Below, piece by piece: positions 12,101 to 24,334 of a stretch of 64,000 bases of DNA. The DNA is taken from positions 1-64,000 of the forward strand of contig JAIWNE010000144.1 in the NCBI GenBank assembly GCA_025331445.1. Direction: 5' to 3'. The first letter of the stretch is position 1, and each line of letters opens with the position of its first letter. This DNA is from Blakeslea trispora. Its lineage: Eukaryota; Mucoromycota; Mucoromycetes; Mucorales; Choanephoraceae. The notes under the pieces are model-generated. The model made no database searches. It worked only from the letters and a program-made list of their open reading frames with translations, and had not been told where the DNA came from. The translations under genes and the position numbers were made by a program.

Positions 12101-13153
12101 TCAACATCTTTTAAGCCGTGGTGGTTGCTTCTTACGGCGTTCCTTGGAGGCAACAACATTGAAGGAGAGAATACCAGCAGAATCAACCGAGCAGGAACGA
12201 AGATCTATCCGATGTAAGTCCGAAGGACGAAGAAAAGCAGCCATGCCCATCAGAAAGACAACTTTGCTTTGTAACGAAGATAATGGCGCAGTGGTTGATG
12301 AAGGTATACTGGCCAAGTACTTTAGGGTTTTGGACAAATCAACTACCAGCTTGTATCGAGGACGAGGGGCGGCCTGTGTTGCCAATGAGTCCAATAGCAT
12401 AACAACAGGGTTATCAGATTGCTGGCGAATAGTAGAGGGTGAGTGGTGAAGGTGTGTCACAGCAGCACGAATAAGCTTCAACGTACCAAGTTGATAGCCA
12501 CGGTTACGGTAGAGATGAGACAGGAAGTTAGTCAGATCATTGACTGTGTAATTACTGATGTCAATGTCATTCTCAAATACCCAGACCACGACAAGCTCTT
12601 GACCGCGACGATATGACCTGTTGGTGGTGGAGTTAACCAGACGAGGATGGCGAATGATAGCCATAGATTCCAAAGACAAACCCTTGCTTAAAGATGAGGA
12701 GGATAAAGCATCCGAACGGAGAGAGTTGATTTGGTTGGAGTGAAGGGACATCCGGTCAGGGGAGACCGCAGTTCGATGTCCTGTGCCTGGAGTAAGATGG
12801 GGTCGAAGATTGCTAGCTGCTTCACCCAGGGGAACCAAGGCGCGCTCGTCCAATGAGGTGTCACTACAATGGATGGGAGTGAAGGCCTCACCCGCTGAAG
12901 TTTTCCGATGCACCTCACCAGTAAGTTCCATGGTGGGTTGATCCACGGCAAGCGGAACTGTAACCATTCTAGGGAGAATGAGTCGATTTGCCATGCGCCT
13001 GGGCCGCGTTTCCAGGAGACGTATCTTGTACACAGGTTGGTTGTTCTGTCTGCGAATAGGTCCTCATCTGGGTGAACTGTCCAGGACTGAAGTACCAACT
13101 GGAAATCCGTGGGCTTCACTTGTGACTGATTCTTGTAGAATAGGCGTCGTGAT
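12101..13153 (-). pseudogene. DIRS-type retrotransposon fragment: RNase H and tyrosine recombinase
   Basis: Two overlapping minus-strand frames. One (13119-12688, open back to about 13150) gives VHPDEDLFADRTTNLCTRYV and INPPWNLLVRCIGKL, the RNase H/linker end of DIRS pol, where DLFA and 'PPW/PPF' motifs are typical. The other (13033-12101) gives a tyrosine recombinase N-terminal domain (NYTVNDLTNFLSHLYRNRGY) and the first catalytic box (MAAFLRPSDLHRID, Arg). Overlap of pol and recombinase frames is usual for DIRS elements. The His-x-x-Arg and Tyr boxes are missing, since the frame stops at 12101. The upstream RT is cut off exactly at the hAT end (13154). DIRS elements insert through a circular intermediate by this recombinase rather than a DDE integrase. 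Truncated at both ends. Confidence 0.78.
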
Positions 13154-13306
13154 TAGGAATCGCAGTCGGTTCGGTTCCAACCAACTGCAAAACTGTCGGT
13201 TCCATAACCGTAACCGAACCGACTCCACTTTCTTGATCTCATAACCGACTCGAAACCGAACCGACAAAACCGACAAAACCGTCGGTTCTGTGTAACTCGG
13301 TTCCAA
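13154..13306. repeat. hAT left subterminal repeat array
   Basis: Contains repeated GTCGGTT, CCGAACCGAC and ACCGACAAA motifs in both orientations. Such clusters are the usual binding sites of hAT transposases. The same motifs fill 17073-17212 at the other end. 13307-13482 beyond it is AT-rich and holds nothing else. Confidence 0.7.
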
Positions 13307-13482
13307 TCTCTAAATGGAAGTGCTTGGTTTTTGAATTCATTAAAGAAAAGTTGACAAACTCATGTAGTTTTAATTAAATTGAAGCGAGTTTTTTATTTAA
13401 ATATGTCAGTTAGAAAATGTAGATATAGAGAAAAAATATATAAGCGGTAAAATAATTAATAAAAAATTGTTAAAAAAAAAGA

Positions 13483-16302
13483 TTATGCATTTGCTTGTTG
13501 TTGTACTTCTTGAATCCAATAACTTGATAGAACAAGCACTTTCACATTTTTGGCAGCAAGTTTAGCCCTTGCGCAAGTAGTAATTCTTTTTGCTCTCGAA
13601 AAAAGACGTTCACATGGTGTTGATGATGAAGGTACTGGAAGATATTTTTTTGCCATTAATGACAAAGTCGGATACTTTCCACCTTCTGATCTGAGTACCG
13701 AGTAATTTCTCCATGTTTGCAAGATATTTTTCTATTCGATTTGACTGTTATTTAAATCAAAAAAATCTTCATCAATTTCTTCTTCATTTTCTTCAACCTC
13801 TTCAGCACTTGTTGTATTCGTCATACTGTCCAAAAACTGCACCACCTCTGCATCGCTCATGTAATCGCTTACAGACTCTTTTTCTTTGCCTTTGGAAACT
13901 TCTTTGATAGGCTTGGTCGAAAGAAGCTCATGAACAGGGCCTTCTTAAATGTACTGGTCTAGTTCGTCTGCAGCAAGCGAGTTTGACTGAGAGGACTGTG
14001 CTATTTTTTTCATCATCGACCCAAACAAAAAGCTACCTTGTACTGCTACTGATTGCTGTGACTCAGATGCAGTGGTAAGCGTACTGGTACTGTCAACTCC
14101 CTTGAACGTTCTCAACCATTCTTGCTTTACCAAGTACTCGCACTGCTCACCATAGTCACCCCAGCCACCATCAATATGCCAAAGACCGAACTTAATTGAA
14201 GGATCCATAGCTGTTGCAATAGAGTACACGCTAGTATTATCAGTAGCTGTGTAGTACTGGATCAATTTCTTTCGAGCTTCATATGCTCCTGTCAAAATTC
14301 GCTGGGTACCAAGGTCAAAGTGCATCAGTTCATCAGAGTGTTCGATTTTATCCACTACATCTTCGACTTGGCAAGTGCTTGAGGGATAGTGATCAACTAA
14401 GATGTTATCCAGATGATCTAACAGAGCATTATAGATCATGACAGCTCGATTTACAGTGGGATATCTAAGTGCAAATACTTCATATTTAGTAATTTGATCA
14501 TCTATTAGGAGTAAAAAATTCAGTTTACCTTTGTCCAGAGGCCCAGAGTGTAGCTTGTTCAAATGGATCCAACAGATGGTGGACTTTTTCAAGATACTGA
14601 ATTTCGTCATCGTTGAGCTCAAAGTTGTGTAAGCCAGTGTTCAAAGGTGCTCTTGCACATGTTCGTTTGTAGGCAACCTTCATCTTCAGACCAATACCAA
14701 TCATTTGCTTGGTTGAGTTCCAGCGTGTGCGTACATCTATTGCAAGTTTTTGGTGTTTGATACCAACAGCATCGCAAGCTTCTTCATAGAGTCGACTAAG
14801 ATTATGAGATGCTCTAAGGAAAAAAAATGTTAGCATGTGGAACTGAAAGACATACTTGTTCAGATACCTTATCTTGACAATGCCTCTTCTGAGCTTAAGA
14901 ATGGGATTGAACTGATAGGCATCCGATACATCAGCTTCAATAGTCTCAGCAACATTATAGATTGAAGAGTCACTGGTAGGTGCTTAGACATTCAATCCTT
15001 TTGTAAGTAATTGCTGGCAGCTGAGGTTGATGACATGGCCAATACAGGAGATCCAATTTTCTTGCTTGTCGAAGCGCATGCTGGTTAGTTTGCTGATTTC
15101 GGTCATCGTCTTACCCATATTGGAGCCGTTGTCGGTGGTAATGCAAAAAAGCTTGCTTTCGATCTTGAAGTCTCTCAACACTTGCATAAATACTTCAGCA
15201 AGATATTCACCTGATGAAAAAAATGTTAGCAAATGCATCAAAGCGTTGACTTTAGATACTTACCGGTATGTTTGTTTTTGAGTTCTTCAAATCCAATCAC
15301 TACTTGCTTAGGCTCCCAATTGCAATCAATGAAATGAGCAATTATGCCGAGAAAATCAACATTGGTAGTCGAAGTCCAAACATCGCAAGTAAACGAGATG
15401 AAATCTTGTTGTGAAAGGTAAGTTGTCATTTTGACTTTCAACTCGTTGTAGTACTGTTGTATATCTTTTTTTATGGTGTTTGCTGAAACAAGTTGAATAT
15501 CTCTTTCACTTTGAGTTCGTCTGCATACATTCAACAGGTTTTGCAAATCAGCGCTTTCAACAAAGGAGTAAGGCAAAGAATGCTTGACAATCATTTGGAC
15601 TACAGCTTTACGGACATCATCGCGGGTGATGACATACTTGTTAGATCCCCAGAGCCAGCTGTAACGTTGAGATACTTTTCAATCGAGTTAGCATTGGGAT
15701 TCTTGGCAGACAAAGGACGTCCAGCTTGCTCCCACATTTGCTTTCCTAAAAACGTGCGATCTCTTAAGTATTTCCATACCATTCAACTATCTGATTTGTC
15801 TGTTTACCTTTGCTTTTATTCAAATTATGACTCTTCAACAAGTGCTTAGTCATGTTGCTGGTAGATGAATCAGGAGTGTAGTAAGAAGCATTGCAGCAAT
15901 CGCTCGCCTTGATGCTATCATTTCCATAGTCAAAGTTGCAGAAGAAAAAGTTTTCTAAACGGAATGAGTACCCTAAATCGATCATTCAAACGACCTGCTT
16001 CGATTGCTTTGCATTGACTATCTTAACACCAGGAATAGGACGAGAAAAGTTGGCAAGAGAAGGAGCAACAGGATTGTGTTTTCTTTTTTGTTTCTACCGG
16101 AAGAGCTGCTTGATGAGACGATTGAAAGCTCCTGAGTTTCCTCCAAGAATGAGCCCAAAGAAGATACTTGAGACACATTGTTGTAAGAGCCAAAGTCAAA
16201 AGAAGAGTTAAGATATTCTTGTAAAGTAGAAGAAAGTACCAAGTCATCATTAGATGAAGAAGCGGCGCCAAAAGAGTTGTTGTTGTTGTTGTTAGGGTTC
16301 AT
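13483..16302 (-). pseudogene. hAT transposase, multi-exon, decayed
   Basis: Reading leftward: a low-complexity N-terminus from ATG 16302 (Asn/Ser-rich), then a BED-type zinc finger (FFCNFDYG...CCNASYY...MTKHLLKSH, 15950-15800). The RNase H-like core follows with ISFTCDVWTS, ITTDNGSNM and CIGHVINLSC, then DVRTRWNST. The C-terminal hAT dimerisation region is YPTLSLMAKKYLPVPSSSTP...RLFSRAKR (13483-13722). Two clear introns are 15263-15211 (53 nt) and 14867-14814 (54 nt), both GT...AG and frame-preserving. The exon after the first intron has TAA at 14986-14984. Further frame breaks lie near 14525, 13930 and 16060. The protein would cut and paste the element. As it stands it is inactive. Confidence 0.78.
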
Positions 16303-17072
16303 TGAAAATAGAAGAAGAACTATGGTAAAAAAGAGATAAAGATATTATAAAACCTGGATTGTATTGTCAGGTTTTCATACTTTTTTACCATCCATCAAAA
16401 ACTACCTTTTTAGTCGCTTGTCCTGAACAAGGATGGTATTCTTGAGAGTTAAAGAAATAAATGGCATTGATGACTAAAAAGGAAATTTTCTTCCAAAATT
16501 TGCGGTTGTATTCTGAAATTGGAAATTTAAGTCTCTTGTTTTGCTGAACAATAAGAAAAAGTAAATTTCTAAAATTGATGTATTTCCATGGAAAAGACCT
16601 AATCACTTGCTTATATAGAAATGAGAGTGCCTAAGTCCTAAAAAAAAGCCTTTTACTGAATTAACATATTATGAGTTGAATCTGGTTTTTTCTTATAAAT
16701 CGAAATACTTTTTAATCAAGAGCTTTGTATCAAAATATATCGACTGATACTTCTCAAAGTTCATAAATTTAATTCTTTGAAATTGATGTCGTTCGACAAT
16801 GATGCTTTTTGGTGCGTTGTTGTGAGCGAAATAAGCTAAAATAAATCATGTTGTAAGCATATTTATAAGTTTTGATATCGATAGATCTTTCGTATTGAAA
16901 ACGTTACATTAATTGACATGCAAAAAAATATATAACAGTGAAGGTTAATTTATTAAAAAGACGGTAAGCATAAAAAATGTATGTGTGCACAAATGTTTAG
17001 GTACAATAAGAAAAAGCGTTTATGTAAATAAGCCAAAATAGTGTATAACTACTCATTCAGTAGCACAATATC
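16303..17072. other. hAT upstream region, non-coding
   Basis: AT-rich sequence between the transposase start and the right subterminal repeats, presumably holding the promoter. No gene or clear box was found. Confidence 0.4.
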
Positions 17073-17212
17073 AGAACCGAAGTTGCTTAACCGTCGGTTA
17101 ACCGACGGTTAACCGAACCGAGAATCGAACCAACTATCAATTTTCGCAGAACCGACTTTTTTCAGTTGAGTCGGTTCAGAACCGAACCGTAACCGACAGA
17201 TTGCGATTCCTA
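17073..17212. repeat. hAT right subterminal repeat array and TIR
   Basis: Dense CGTCGGTTAACCGACGGTTAACCG-type motifs, then GATTGCGATTCCTA at the end. A small palindrome, GTTAACCGACGGTTAAC, lies near 17095-17113. It mirrors the left array. Confidence 0.7.
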
Positions 17213-18282
17213 CGTCAGAAAGAGGACGCAACTTTATATTAGTAGTTGTTGACCTATTTAGTCGGTTTACCATTCTGAGACCACTGAAAGACAAAACGGC
17301 TGTATCAGTAGCAAAAGAATTAATCTTTTTATTTTCACTAATGGGCTATCCAAAGATTATTTCTCATGACAATGGAAAAGAAGTATCAAACAAATTGATC
17401 GAAAGTATAGTTGAACGATGCGGTATTGATGAGAGACTCTCTTTACTATTCAATCCTTTGGGTAACAGCACAAATGAAGCCTTTGTTGGCTTAGCAAAAC
17501 GTATATTAGTCAAACGTTTACAAGGAAAAGAAGGCCAATGGGATTTATATCTAAACTTCACAATGTATGCAATGAATCTAAAATACTCTAGACTTCATCG
17601 GTCTAAGTCTTTTAACGTGATGTTCCATCGTCAACCTAACGAACTAAAAGATTATTCAGACGTGAAACCTGTACCTCACAATAAAATGATTAATGTTAAA
17701 GAAGTACATGAATAACTTGACAATGTTGACAACGTTATTATACCTGCTATTAGAGAACAAATTATTAAAACGCAAAAAGCTGATAACGAACGCTTTACAA
17801 AGAAGCACAGAATCTTAAAGGATCCATTTTCGATTGGATCAAATGTAATGATCAAACAAGTTGAAAAGAAAAATCCTTCGAAATATGAAGCAAAGAATGA
17901 AGGTCCCTTTACGGTACATGGTTACACTAAGAATGGTAGTTATATACTAAAAGACAGAACGAATGCCCTATTGGCAAGAGATGTACCTACATCTCACTTA
18001 AAGCTAGTAGATGACGATAATGTAGAAAACGATGGCGACCATTATGAAGTGGAAGCTATAATTGATCACAAAGGAAAAGAACCAAATTACTCTTATCGAG
18101 TAAGATGGAAAGGATACAATGAAAGCGATGATACCTGGGAGAAACCCCAAATGTTTGATGATATGGCTTTGATTCGTCAATATTGTGCCAGAAGAAAAGC
18201 AAATGACAAAACGTTACCAAAGACAGTTAACAAACGTCCGGTGCAAAACAGAAACAAAGTCTACAAACGAAAACAAACGTGA
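17213..18282 (+). pseudogene. Gypsy integrase with chromodomain, 5'-truncated
   Basis: The frame opens directly at the hAT border with RGRNFILVVVDLFSRF. It gives an integrase core (ISHDNGKEVSN; GNSTNEAFVGLAK), then TAA at 17713-17715, then continues in the same frame through a basic region (KADNERFTKKHRILKDPF) and a chromodomain (HYEVEAIIDHKG...YRVRWKGYNESDDTWEKP) to a stop at 18280-18282. The TAA falls at the position where the related complete element has TAG (23720). Gag, protease, RT and RNase H are absent, replaced by the hAT. A polypurine tract and LTR follow on the right. Confidence 0.82.
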
Positions 18283-18520
18283 TCTCGTACTTAAGTGTAC
18301 AGTGATGCTGTACCTTTTCCCTGATTTTTTCCTGATAAAGGTTTTATGGGTTTTTAATGGCTACCATCACGATCAACCATTTATTATTATTGTTGTATAT
18401 CCCCGATTTGTTCTTACGTGTCAGAAATTAAAACGTATCTCTGCGTCAAAACGTTCCTGTCAAAATGTACCTGAAAAAAGGAATTATGCTAAACAAAGAA
18501 CTCCCGTATGTCCCTTACTG

Positions 18521-18905
18521 AGTGGGGGTAATGTTGTGTCTAGCATACAACACAGCATAATTCAAAATGACTTCATAACGAAATAAAAGCCAGATCATCT
18601 TAGCTGATGTAATGTAACCTGAAAATGTTCAGGGTTTGATGTGCAAATCCCATAACTAATAATCTCTAAATGTTACAACGAGGGTTCTATATCCTACAAA
18701 CCCAAGATAGAGTTTATTCAATCTCAATCTATCAATGCATATCCTGGTCATCTAAGTGAACCCTTTGATAAACGTCTAAGACTTGACACAGACAACTTCT
18801 CTATAAATACCACACTCTATTTCACTTAATAAACAGTAATTCCTTAACTAGTTTAATTTCTGTTGTACACTGACAAATCATGAAATGTATTGGATTCTCA
18901 CTCTT
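18521..18905 (+). repeat. Polypurine tract and 3' LTR of the integrase remnant
   Basis: AGTGGGGGTAA (18521-18531) immediately precedes TGTTGTGTC at 18532, the expected polypurine tract then LTR start. Inside are TATAAATA (18802-18809) and AATAAA (18828-18833). The right border is unclear, with candidates between 18850 and 18912. A TGGCGACC primer-site-like sequence begins at 18911. 18283-18520 is the 3' untranslated part. Confidence 0.6.
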
Positions 18906-18997
18906 TGTCAGTGGCGACCATTTGGCAAGGACTTCTCGTTTTGGTCTCCGATAATCTTATCGAGTGAGTTAAAGACTACTCACAGTCTCATCCCAAC

Positions 18998-19164
18998 TGA
19001 TGTATCGTATTGAACATACATCATATAATATTCGATATATTACTAAATCAAATACAGATCTTGTTCTGTGTTACCAAACATAATTTATATTGACATCCCA
19101 TCCTTGCACTGAATAAAACCCTCTCTTTAATCTTGTTTAATCTCTTGACCTAACAGATAAATTA
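18998..19164 (+). repeat. 5' LTR (167 bp)
   Basis: Begins TGATGTATCG and ends GATAAATTA. It includes GAATAAAACC as a possible polyadenylation signal. The borders are set by the TSD here and by TSDs around two solo LTRs of the same family. The 3' terminus is TTA, not the usual CA. Confidence 0.85.
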
Positions 19165-19204
19165 TTTTTTTTAAACATCCAAAAAGTTTTATTCAGTAAC
19201 AAAA

Positions 19205-20353
19205 ATGGTCAACAACAACAACAACACTAAAAAGACTTCCGTCACCACTCGTCGCAGTGCCTCGTCTGCTTCGAGACGAGAAAACAACACCCCTGCTCCC
19301 GACTATTCTGTCGAAAACTTTCCCCCTTTGCCTGCTCCTGCTGCTCCTCGCGGTAGAATGGCTGCCACCAACATTCCTGTTTTGGGTGGTACTCCCTCTG
19401 AACCCGTCACCTCGAAAGAGAACGACGATGAGTTCATGGAAATTGATGAACTTTACTCATCAGCTTCCTTATCCAACCCGGATAATAGCGAAACTCCTGT
19501 TTTCAGCTCTGAGCATACAAAACAGCCTGAGTGTTTTGAGGACATTGAAACCAATTTGCCTGTTGACATCAAAACTGCATTGAACGATAGAATGCAAGCC
19601 CTTCGCGACCAAATCGGTCATAAAGCGCTCCAGATAAGTGTCATATCTGACCTCGTCTTACTAAAGTCTATGCGTGAGCAATTGGCTGAGATGAAAGAGC
19701 GTTTAAATGAGCTCGAAGGCACATACAAAGACATGTATAGTGTAGACGAACCCGTCGTAAACCACTCTTCTTCATCATCTAAAACTAGAGATGAAGTAAT
19801 GAACAGCTCAATTCCCTTGAATCAAGGTCATCTCTATCAACCCATGAGCTTCGTTCCTTCAAACCTTCCTTTCTTTCAATGGACTGGGTTTGTACATGAC
19901 AATTCTCATCGTGTTTATAAGACACCCAATCAATGTATTCGTGCATTTGAGCAAGTTCTTTTATCCCATTCTCTTTCTCTCGAGGAGAACTGGTTGCGTA
20001 TCCTTCCGATCACTGCTCCTGAGCAAATCATGGAGTGGGTCAATGAGTTTCTTGAAACCAACCCCAACGCTTCGTGGACTTCCGTTAAAGAAGCTCTATC
20101 CACTAGATTTGGTATGAGTCCAGAGCGCACTCGCCAATTGGCCACTGACAGCCTTTTTCGCCTTGCTGTACATCGCAACGAAAGTATGCACCAGTACGTT
20201 GAACGTTTTCGCCGACTTGTTCGTGAAGCTCAACTCAATGATGAGCCAATGAGGAAGTACTGTCTCCTCAAGCCCATTGAAGCAAAAACCCACGCAGCAG
20301 TCCTCAAGACAATAAGCCTGAGTGAGGATCCAAACAAAGACTCACTGGATTAA
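19205..20353 (+). CDS. Gag polyprotein of the complete gypsy element
   Basis: 382 codons from ATG 19205, which is 40 nt after the LTR, to TAA 20351. The N-terminal 200 residues are low-complexity and charged with a predicted coiled stretch (about residues 120-175). Residues about 215-380 are the capsid-like retrotransposon Gag domain (SNLPFFQWTGF; SWTSVKEALSTRFG; MHQYVERFRRLVREA). Gag forms the particle and binds element RNA. The zinc fingers lie after the stop, in the same frame, so this product alone would lack a nucleocapsid. The related copy at 24843 reads through this point with Phe instead of stop, so TAA is more likely a mutation than a natural gag end. Confidence 0.82.
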   Translation: MVNNNNNTKKTSVTTRRSASSASRRENNTPAPDYSVENFPPLPAPAAPRGRMAATNIPVLGGTPSEPVTSKENDDEFMEIDELYSSASLSNPDNSETPVFSSEHTKQPECFEDIETNLPVDIKTALNDRMQALRDQIGHKALQISVISDLVLLKSMREQLAEMKERLNELEGTYKDMYSVDEPVVNHSSSSSKTRDEVMNSSIPLNQGHLYQPMSFVPSNLPFFQWTGFVHDNSHRVYKTPNQCIRAFEQVLLSHSLSLEENWLRILPITAPEQIMEWVNEFLETNPNASWTSVKEALSTRFGMSPERTRQLATDSLFRLAVHRNESMHQYVERFRRLVREAQLNDEPMRKYCLLKPIEAKTHAAVLKTISLSEDPNKDSLD

Positions 20354-23300
20354 ATGATCCGAGTCCTCTTGTCAATTGATGATGCCGAGAACAATATCGA
20401 AGTGCTCAAGAAAATGGGATCCCATCGAAAGATGCACGGCCCAAAGAAATTTTCTCAACCGCGCTTCTCTCCTTCGTCTCGCCTTGGCCGCTCTCATCAA
20501 GATGCCTTTACTAGTCAGCCACGTTCTAAGGCATATTGCCACGTGCATGATACGACCGCGCATGATATCCAAGATTGCAAAGCGTACAAAAGACGAGTGA
20601 CTGCAATGTCCTCTAACAAAAGTAAAGCAAGCTCCAGCAAACGCTGCCACAAATGCAATAGGCCTTGGAATTCCAAGCATGTATGCAAATCCTCTTCTTC
20701 TCTTTCCTCTTCCTCTGGTCGTAATCGTACAAAGACCAAGAAGCCACGTCCTCCTGTTCCTGTTCCTTCCGAAGACGAAGATGAACGTGACAACTCCTCC
20801 GATGAGGATCACAACCTCAACTTTGCTGCTGCTGACTTCGCTCCTGAGGGCAAAGGCAAAGGAAAAGCCGATTGTAAGTCTACTATTCTGAAAAATCAAT
20901 ATTTTGCACAATCGCCCAAAAACCTATTAGCTGACAAGTTTATATATCTTCCCTTGACAATAGAGAGCGTGAAAACATGGGCATTGCTGGACTCTGGCTG
21001 TTCATTCTCATCAATCTCTCCAACATTGGCAAGACACTTGAATTTAGAAATAAATAAAAGTAGAGGAAATATTAAACTTGTAAATGGCAACACGGTTAGA
21101 CGTATGGGAAAAACACATAAGAAATTAGAGGTCACATATAACTTTAAATCAATGCACTCGCATTTTGAAGTATTTGATCTATTTAATAACATACACGTAT
21201 GTATTGGCATGGACCTGATATATCTATTGGGTATCGAAATCTCCAATATTGCAATGAGTTGGGATGATCAGGTTGGTCCGTCCTGCCCTGCTATCGATCC
21301 ATCTCAAGCCACACCTAACAATGACCCATATGGTACCGCTGACGAGCGAGAACATATGTCGAAAAGCATTGAACCTTTTATAAAAGCCAACAGAAATATA
21401 CCTGTTGCAAACTATTGCAATATTCCAGGAAGTGAAATTCGCCTTCCTCTGAAAGCCAATGCTAACCGTCCTTACAGTCGTCAATACGAAATCAAACACT
21501 GCCATATAGACGCAGTTCAAAATCAAATCAAAGAATGGATTGAAGGACAGGTGATCGAAGAATCACCTCCTAATAATTCTTACAACTCCAGTGTTTTAAC
21601 AGTACTAAAACGTTCTCCTATCACAGGTGAACCCGATGCTAACAAAGTTCGTACAGTCCTTGACTGTCGCAAAGTCAATCAAAATCTTGGTCCTGCTCAG
21701 ATGGATAAATTCCCACTTCCTCTGATCAGCACATTACATCGTCAATTAAGCAAATACACGCTATTCACTACAATTGATCTTAGTGCTTGCTTCCATAGCT
21801 TCCGTATTCGCAGACGAGATAGACCCGTCACTTCATTTACTGCTCCTAATGGCAAGCAGTATCAATTCAAACGCGCACCATTCGGATTACTCAATGTATC
21901 ATCCGTAGTTCAGAGAAGTATCACAAGCTTATTTGCTGATCTAGATTATTGCGTTCATTATATTGATGATATTTACGTTGCTACAGACACTAATGTAGAA
22001 AGACATATTCGCTGCTTACAAACAGTGCTAACCCGAATCACGAATGCAAACCTTCGCATCAATCATGAAAAACTAAACCTCATGCAGAATTCTATCTTCG
22101 TATTAGGATTCAGGTTATCTCATGAAGCTTTGACACTAGATATGCGCAAAGTATCTAACGTCCTATCATGGCCAGATACTGTCCAAAACTCCAAAGAACT
22201 TAGCCATTGACTTGGTGTCATTAACTACTTTCGTGAACATGTGCCTCGGATCGCCACACTCATGGCTCCATTAAACACGCTCAAAAACCATCCAAATATA
22301 AAAGAAGTTTGGACCAAAGAACACTCGCAGACAATGCGTACTCTCCAACGAGTTTTAGCCTGTACTCCGGTACTAAGTTGTCCTAATCTCAAGCATCCTC
22401 TACATCTCGTCACTGATGCTAGCGCCTATGGTATTGGTGGTTGTCTCTACCAAGTCATTGACAAGGAGATTAGATATATCGGTTTTGTCGCACGCACCCT
22501 TTCTAAAACTGAACGAGGTTATGGTGTTTCTCGAAGAGAGTTACTCGCCTTCCTCTACTGTACCACTAAATGGAAGAAATGGCTATCAGGTCATAAGTTC
22601 CATTATCACACAGACAACAAAGGTATTTTACATCTTCACACAAAAGCTGAAGTTACACCCATCATAGAGAACTACTATAAAAAGATCTTCAAATTCGATT
22701 TCGACATCACGTTCTGTGCTGATGTTCGCAATGTACTTGCCGATCACCTATCTCGTCTACTTTACCCTGACGAAGACGCTGAGAAGCTGGCAGAGGGTAA
22801 TAAGCAAAAAGCACCAGAAAAGAAAATCTGTCAAGCCACAGATTCAGAAAATAAACCAGATCATGGTAGCACAGCAATTGAATCTTCATCATTATTAGAA
22901 AAGGTAAACACAAATGATGCCACTGATAGAACAATAGCTGCTAGTCGCATAGACAAGTACAGCCAGCCACAAGATGATGCACACAAAACACAAATAATTG
23001 CACAATGTCATCTGGCAGGACATTATGGTATCAATAGTGTTGAAAACATGATCAAACGAGAACATGGCATGAACTGGAAACATTTACGTGAAGATGTCAC
23101 AGAATACATCAAAAATTGTACAAAATGTGCTCGATTTAATCTAGCAAAGCACGTATTCCATCCTCCAAAGAGTGATGCTCCCAACAATATATGGAATAAA
23201 GTCGCCATCGACTTGGGGACATTTGATGTTACAACGCCTAGAGGTAACAACTACTTGCTAGTATGCGTTGATATCTTTAGTAGATTTGTCATTCTACGAG

Positions 23301-24334
23301 CAATCAAGTCAAAAATAGCTCTAAACGTAGCCAAAGAATTGATCCAGATATTTTCCATCATGGGTTACCCTAAAATCCCACAACACGACAGAGGTTTAGA
23401 ATTCTACAACGAATTATTAAAAGGGCTGCGTCAACATATGGGCATTGAGCCTGCTCTTTCATTACCTTACACACCAGCGGGTAACTTGGAAACTCATGTG
23501 AAGACAGCAAAATCAATCATCTTGAAGATGTTGGATGGCTATGAGGAATCTTGGGACCTGTATGTCGAAGGTACCATGTATTTGATGAATCAACATACAT
23601 CCAGATTGCACAATCACACACCATTTCAGGTGATGTTTAATTGCCAAGCGAACGATCTTAAAGATTACACCAAAGCTCTATCGAAAATGAATATCTCTGA
23701 CGATATGATAGACACAGATTAGTTAAAGAAAGAAATCGAAAGATTCAATAACTATACCATTCCTGAAATTAGGAATCAAATCATCCAAACACAGAAAAAG
23801 GATAATGAGTACTTTGTAAAGAAACATCGAGTACTAAAAGACCCATTTCCTATAGGCGCAAAAGTGATGATAAAGAATATCGAAAACAAACGTCGCAAAA
23901 CAGATGCAAATTATGAAGGCCCATTCTATGTTCATGGCTATACAAAGAATGGAAGCTATATTCTAACAGATCGTACAGGTTCAATCCTATCTAGGAACAT
24001 ACCTACTTCACAAATCAAACTGATAGCAAATGAAACGAACAAATCAGATGAAAACAAAGACATCTATGAAGTACAAGCCGTCATTAATCATAGAGAAGTC
24101 GAACCTAACGGTATCGAATACCTCACAACTTGGATTGGATATCCAGATGAACAAACCTGGCAAAAGCCAGAGGACTTTGACAGTCCTGAACCGATCAAAG
24201 AATACTGGAAAAGAAGAAACGCAAACAAACCTACAAAAACAGGTCAAATCAAGAAAATCAAAGGAACTCACAAACGCAAGATGCCGTTCAAAGAATCCAA
24301 TCAATCCAAGAAACCAAAGGCATCAAGCACATAA
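20354..24334 (+). pseudogene. Pol region: zinc fingers, protease, RT, RNase H, integrase, chromodomain
   Basis: Same frame as gag, interrupted only by TGA 22208-22210 and TAG 23720-23722. Order: CHVHDTTAHDIQDC (C-x2-H-x4-H-x4-C) and CHKCNRPWNSKHVC (C-x2-C-x7-H-x-C); an acidic linker; protease with LLDSGCS; RT with LFTTIDLSACFHSF, APFGLL and HYIDDIYVA; RNase H with VTDASAYGIGGCLYQ and HTDNKGI. Integrase follows, with the zinc-binding CHLAGHYG...CTKCARF, then IDLGTFD, QHDRGLEF and the GNLETHVK Glu. The chromodomain is YEVQAVINHRE...EYLTTWIGYPDEQTWQKP. TGA 22208 stands where the sister copy has CGT (Arg). Full domain set, but stops prevent a normal Pol unless read through. Confidence 0.85.

Larger units (their letters stand above)
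13154..17212 (-). mobile_element. hAT-superfamily DNA transposon, 4.06 kb
   Basis: Both ends start TAGGAATCGCA when read inward (13154 on the plus strand, 17212 on the minus strand), a short hAT-like terminal inverted repeat (TIR). About 150 bp inside each end are packed with CGGTT/AACCG motifs. The transposase lies inside on the minus strand. The 8 bp outside each end (13146-13153 GTCGTGAT; 17213-17220 CGTCAGAA) do not match. The left neighbour is a DIRS element and the right neighbour a gypsy integrase cut exactly at the border, so this is not a simple insertion with an intact TSD. Confidence 0.8.

Noticed and set aside
19930..24304. Minus-strand open frames across the gypsy element
   Set aside because: They are mirror frames of the strong plus-strand Gag-Pol frame and carry no motif of their own.
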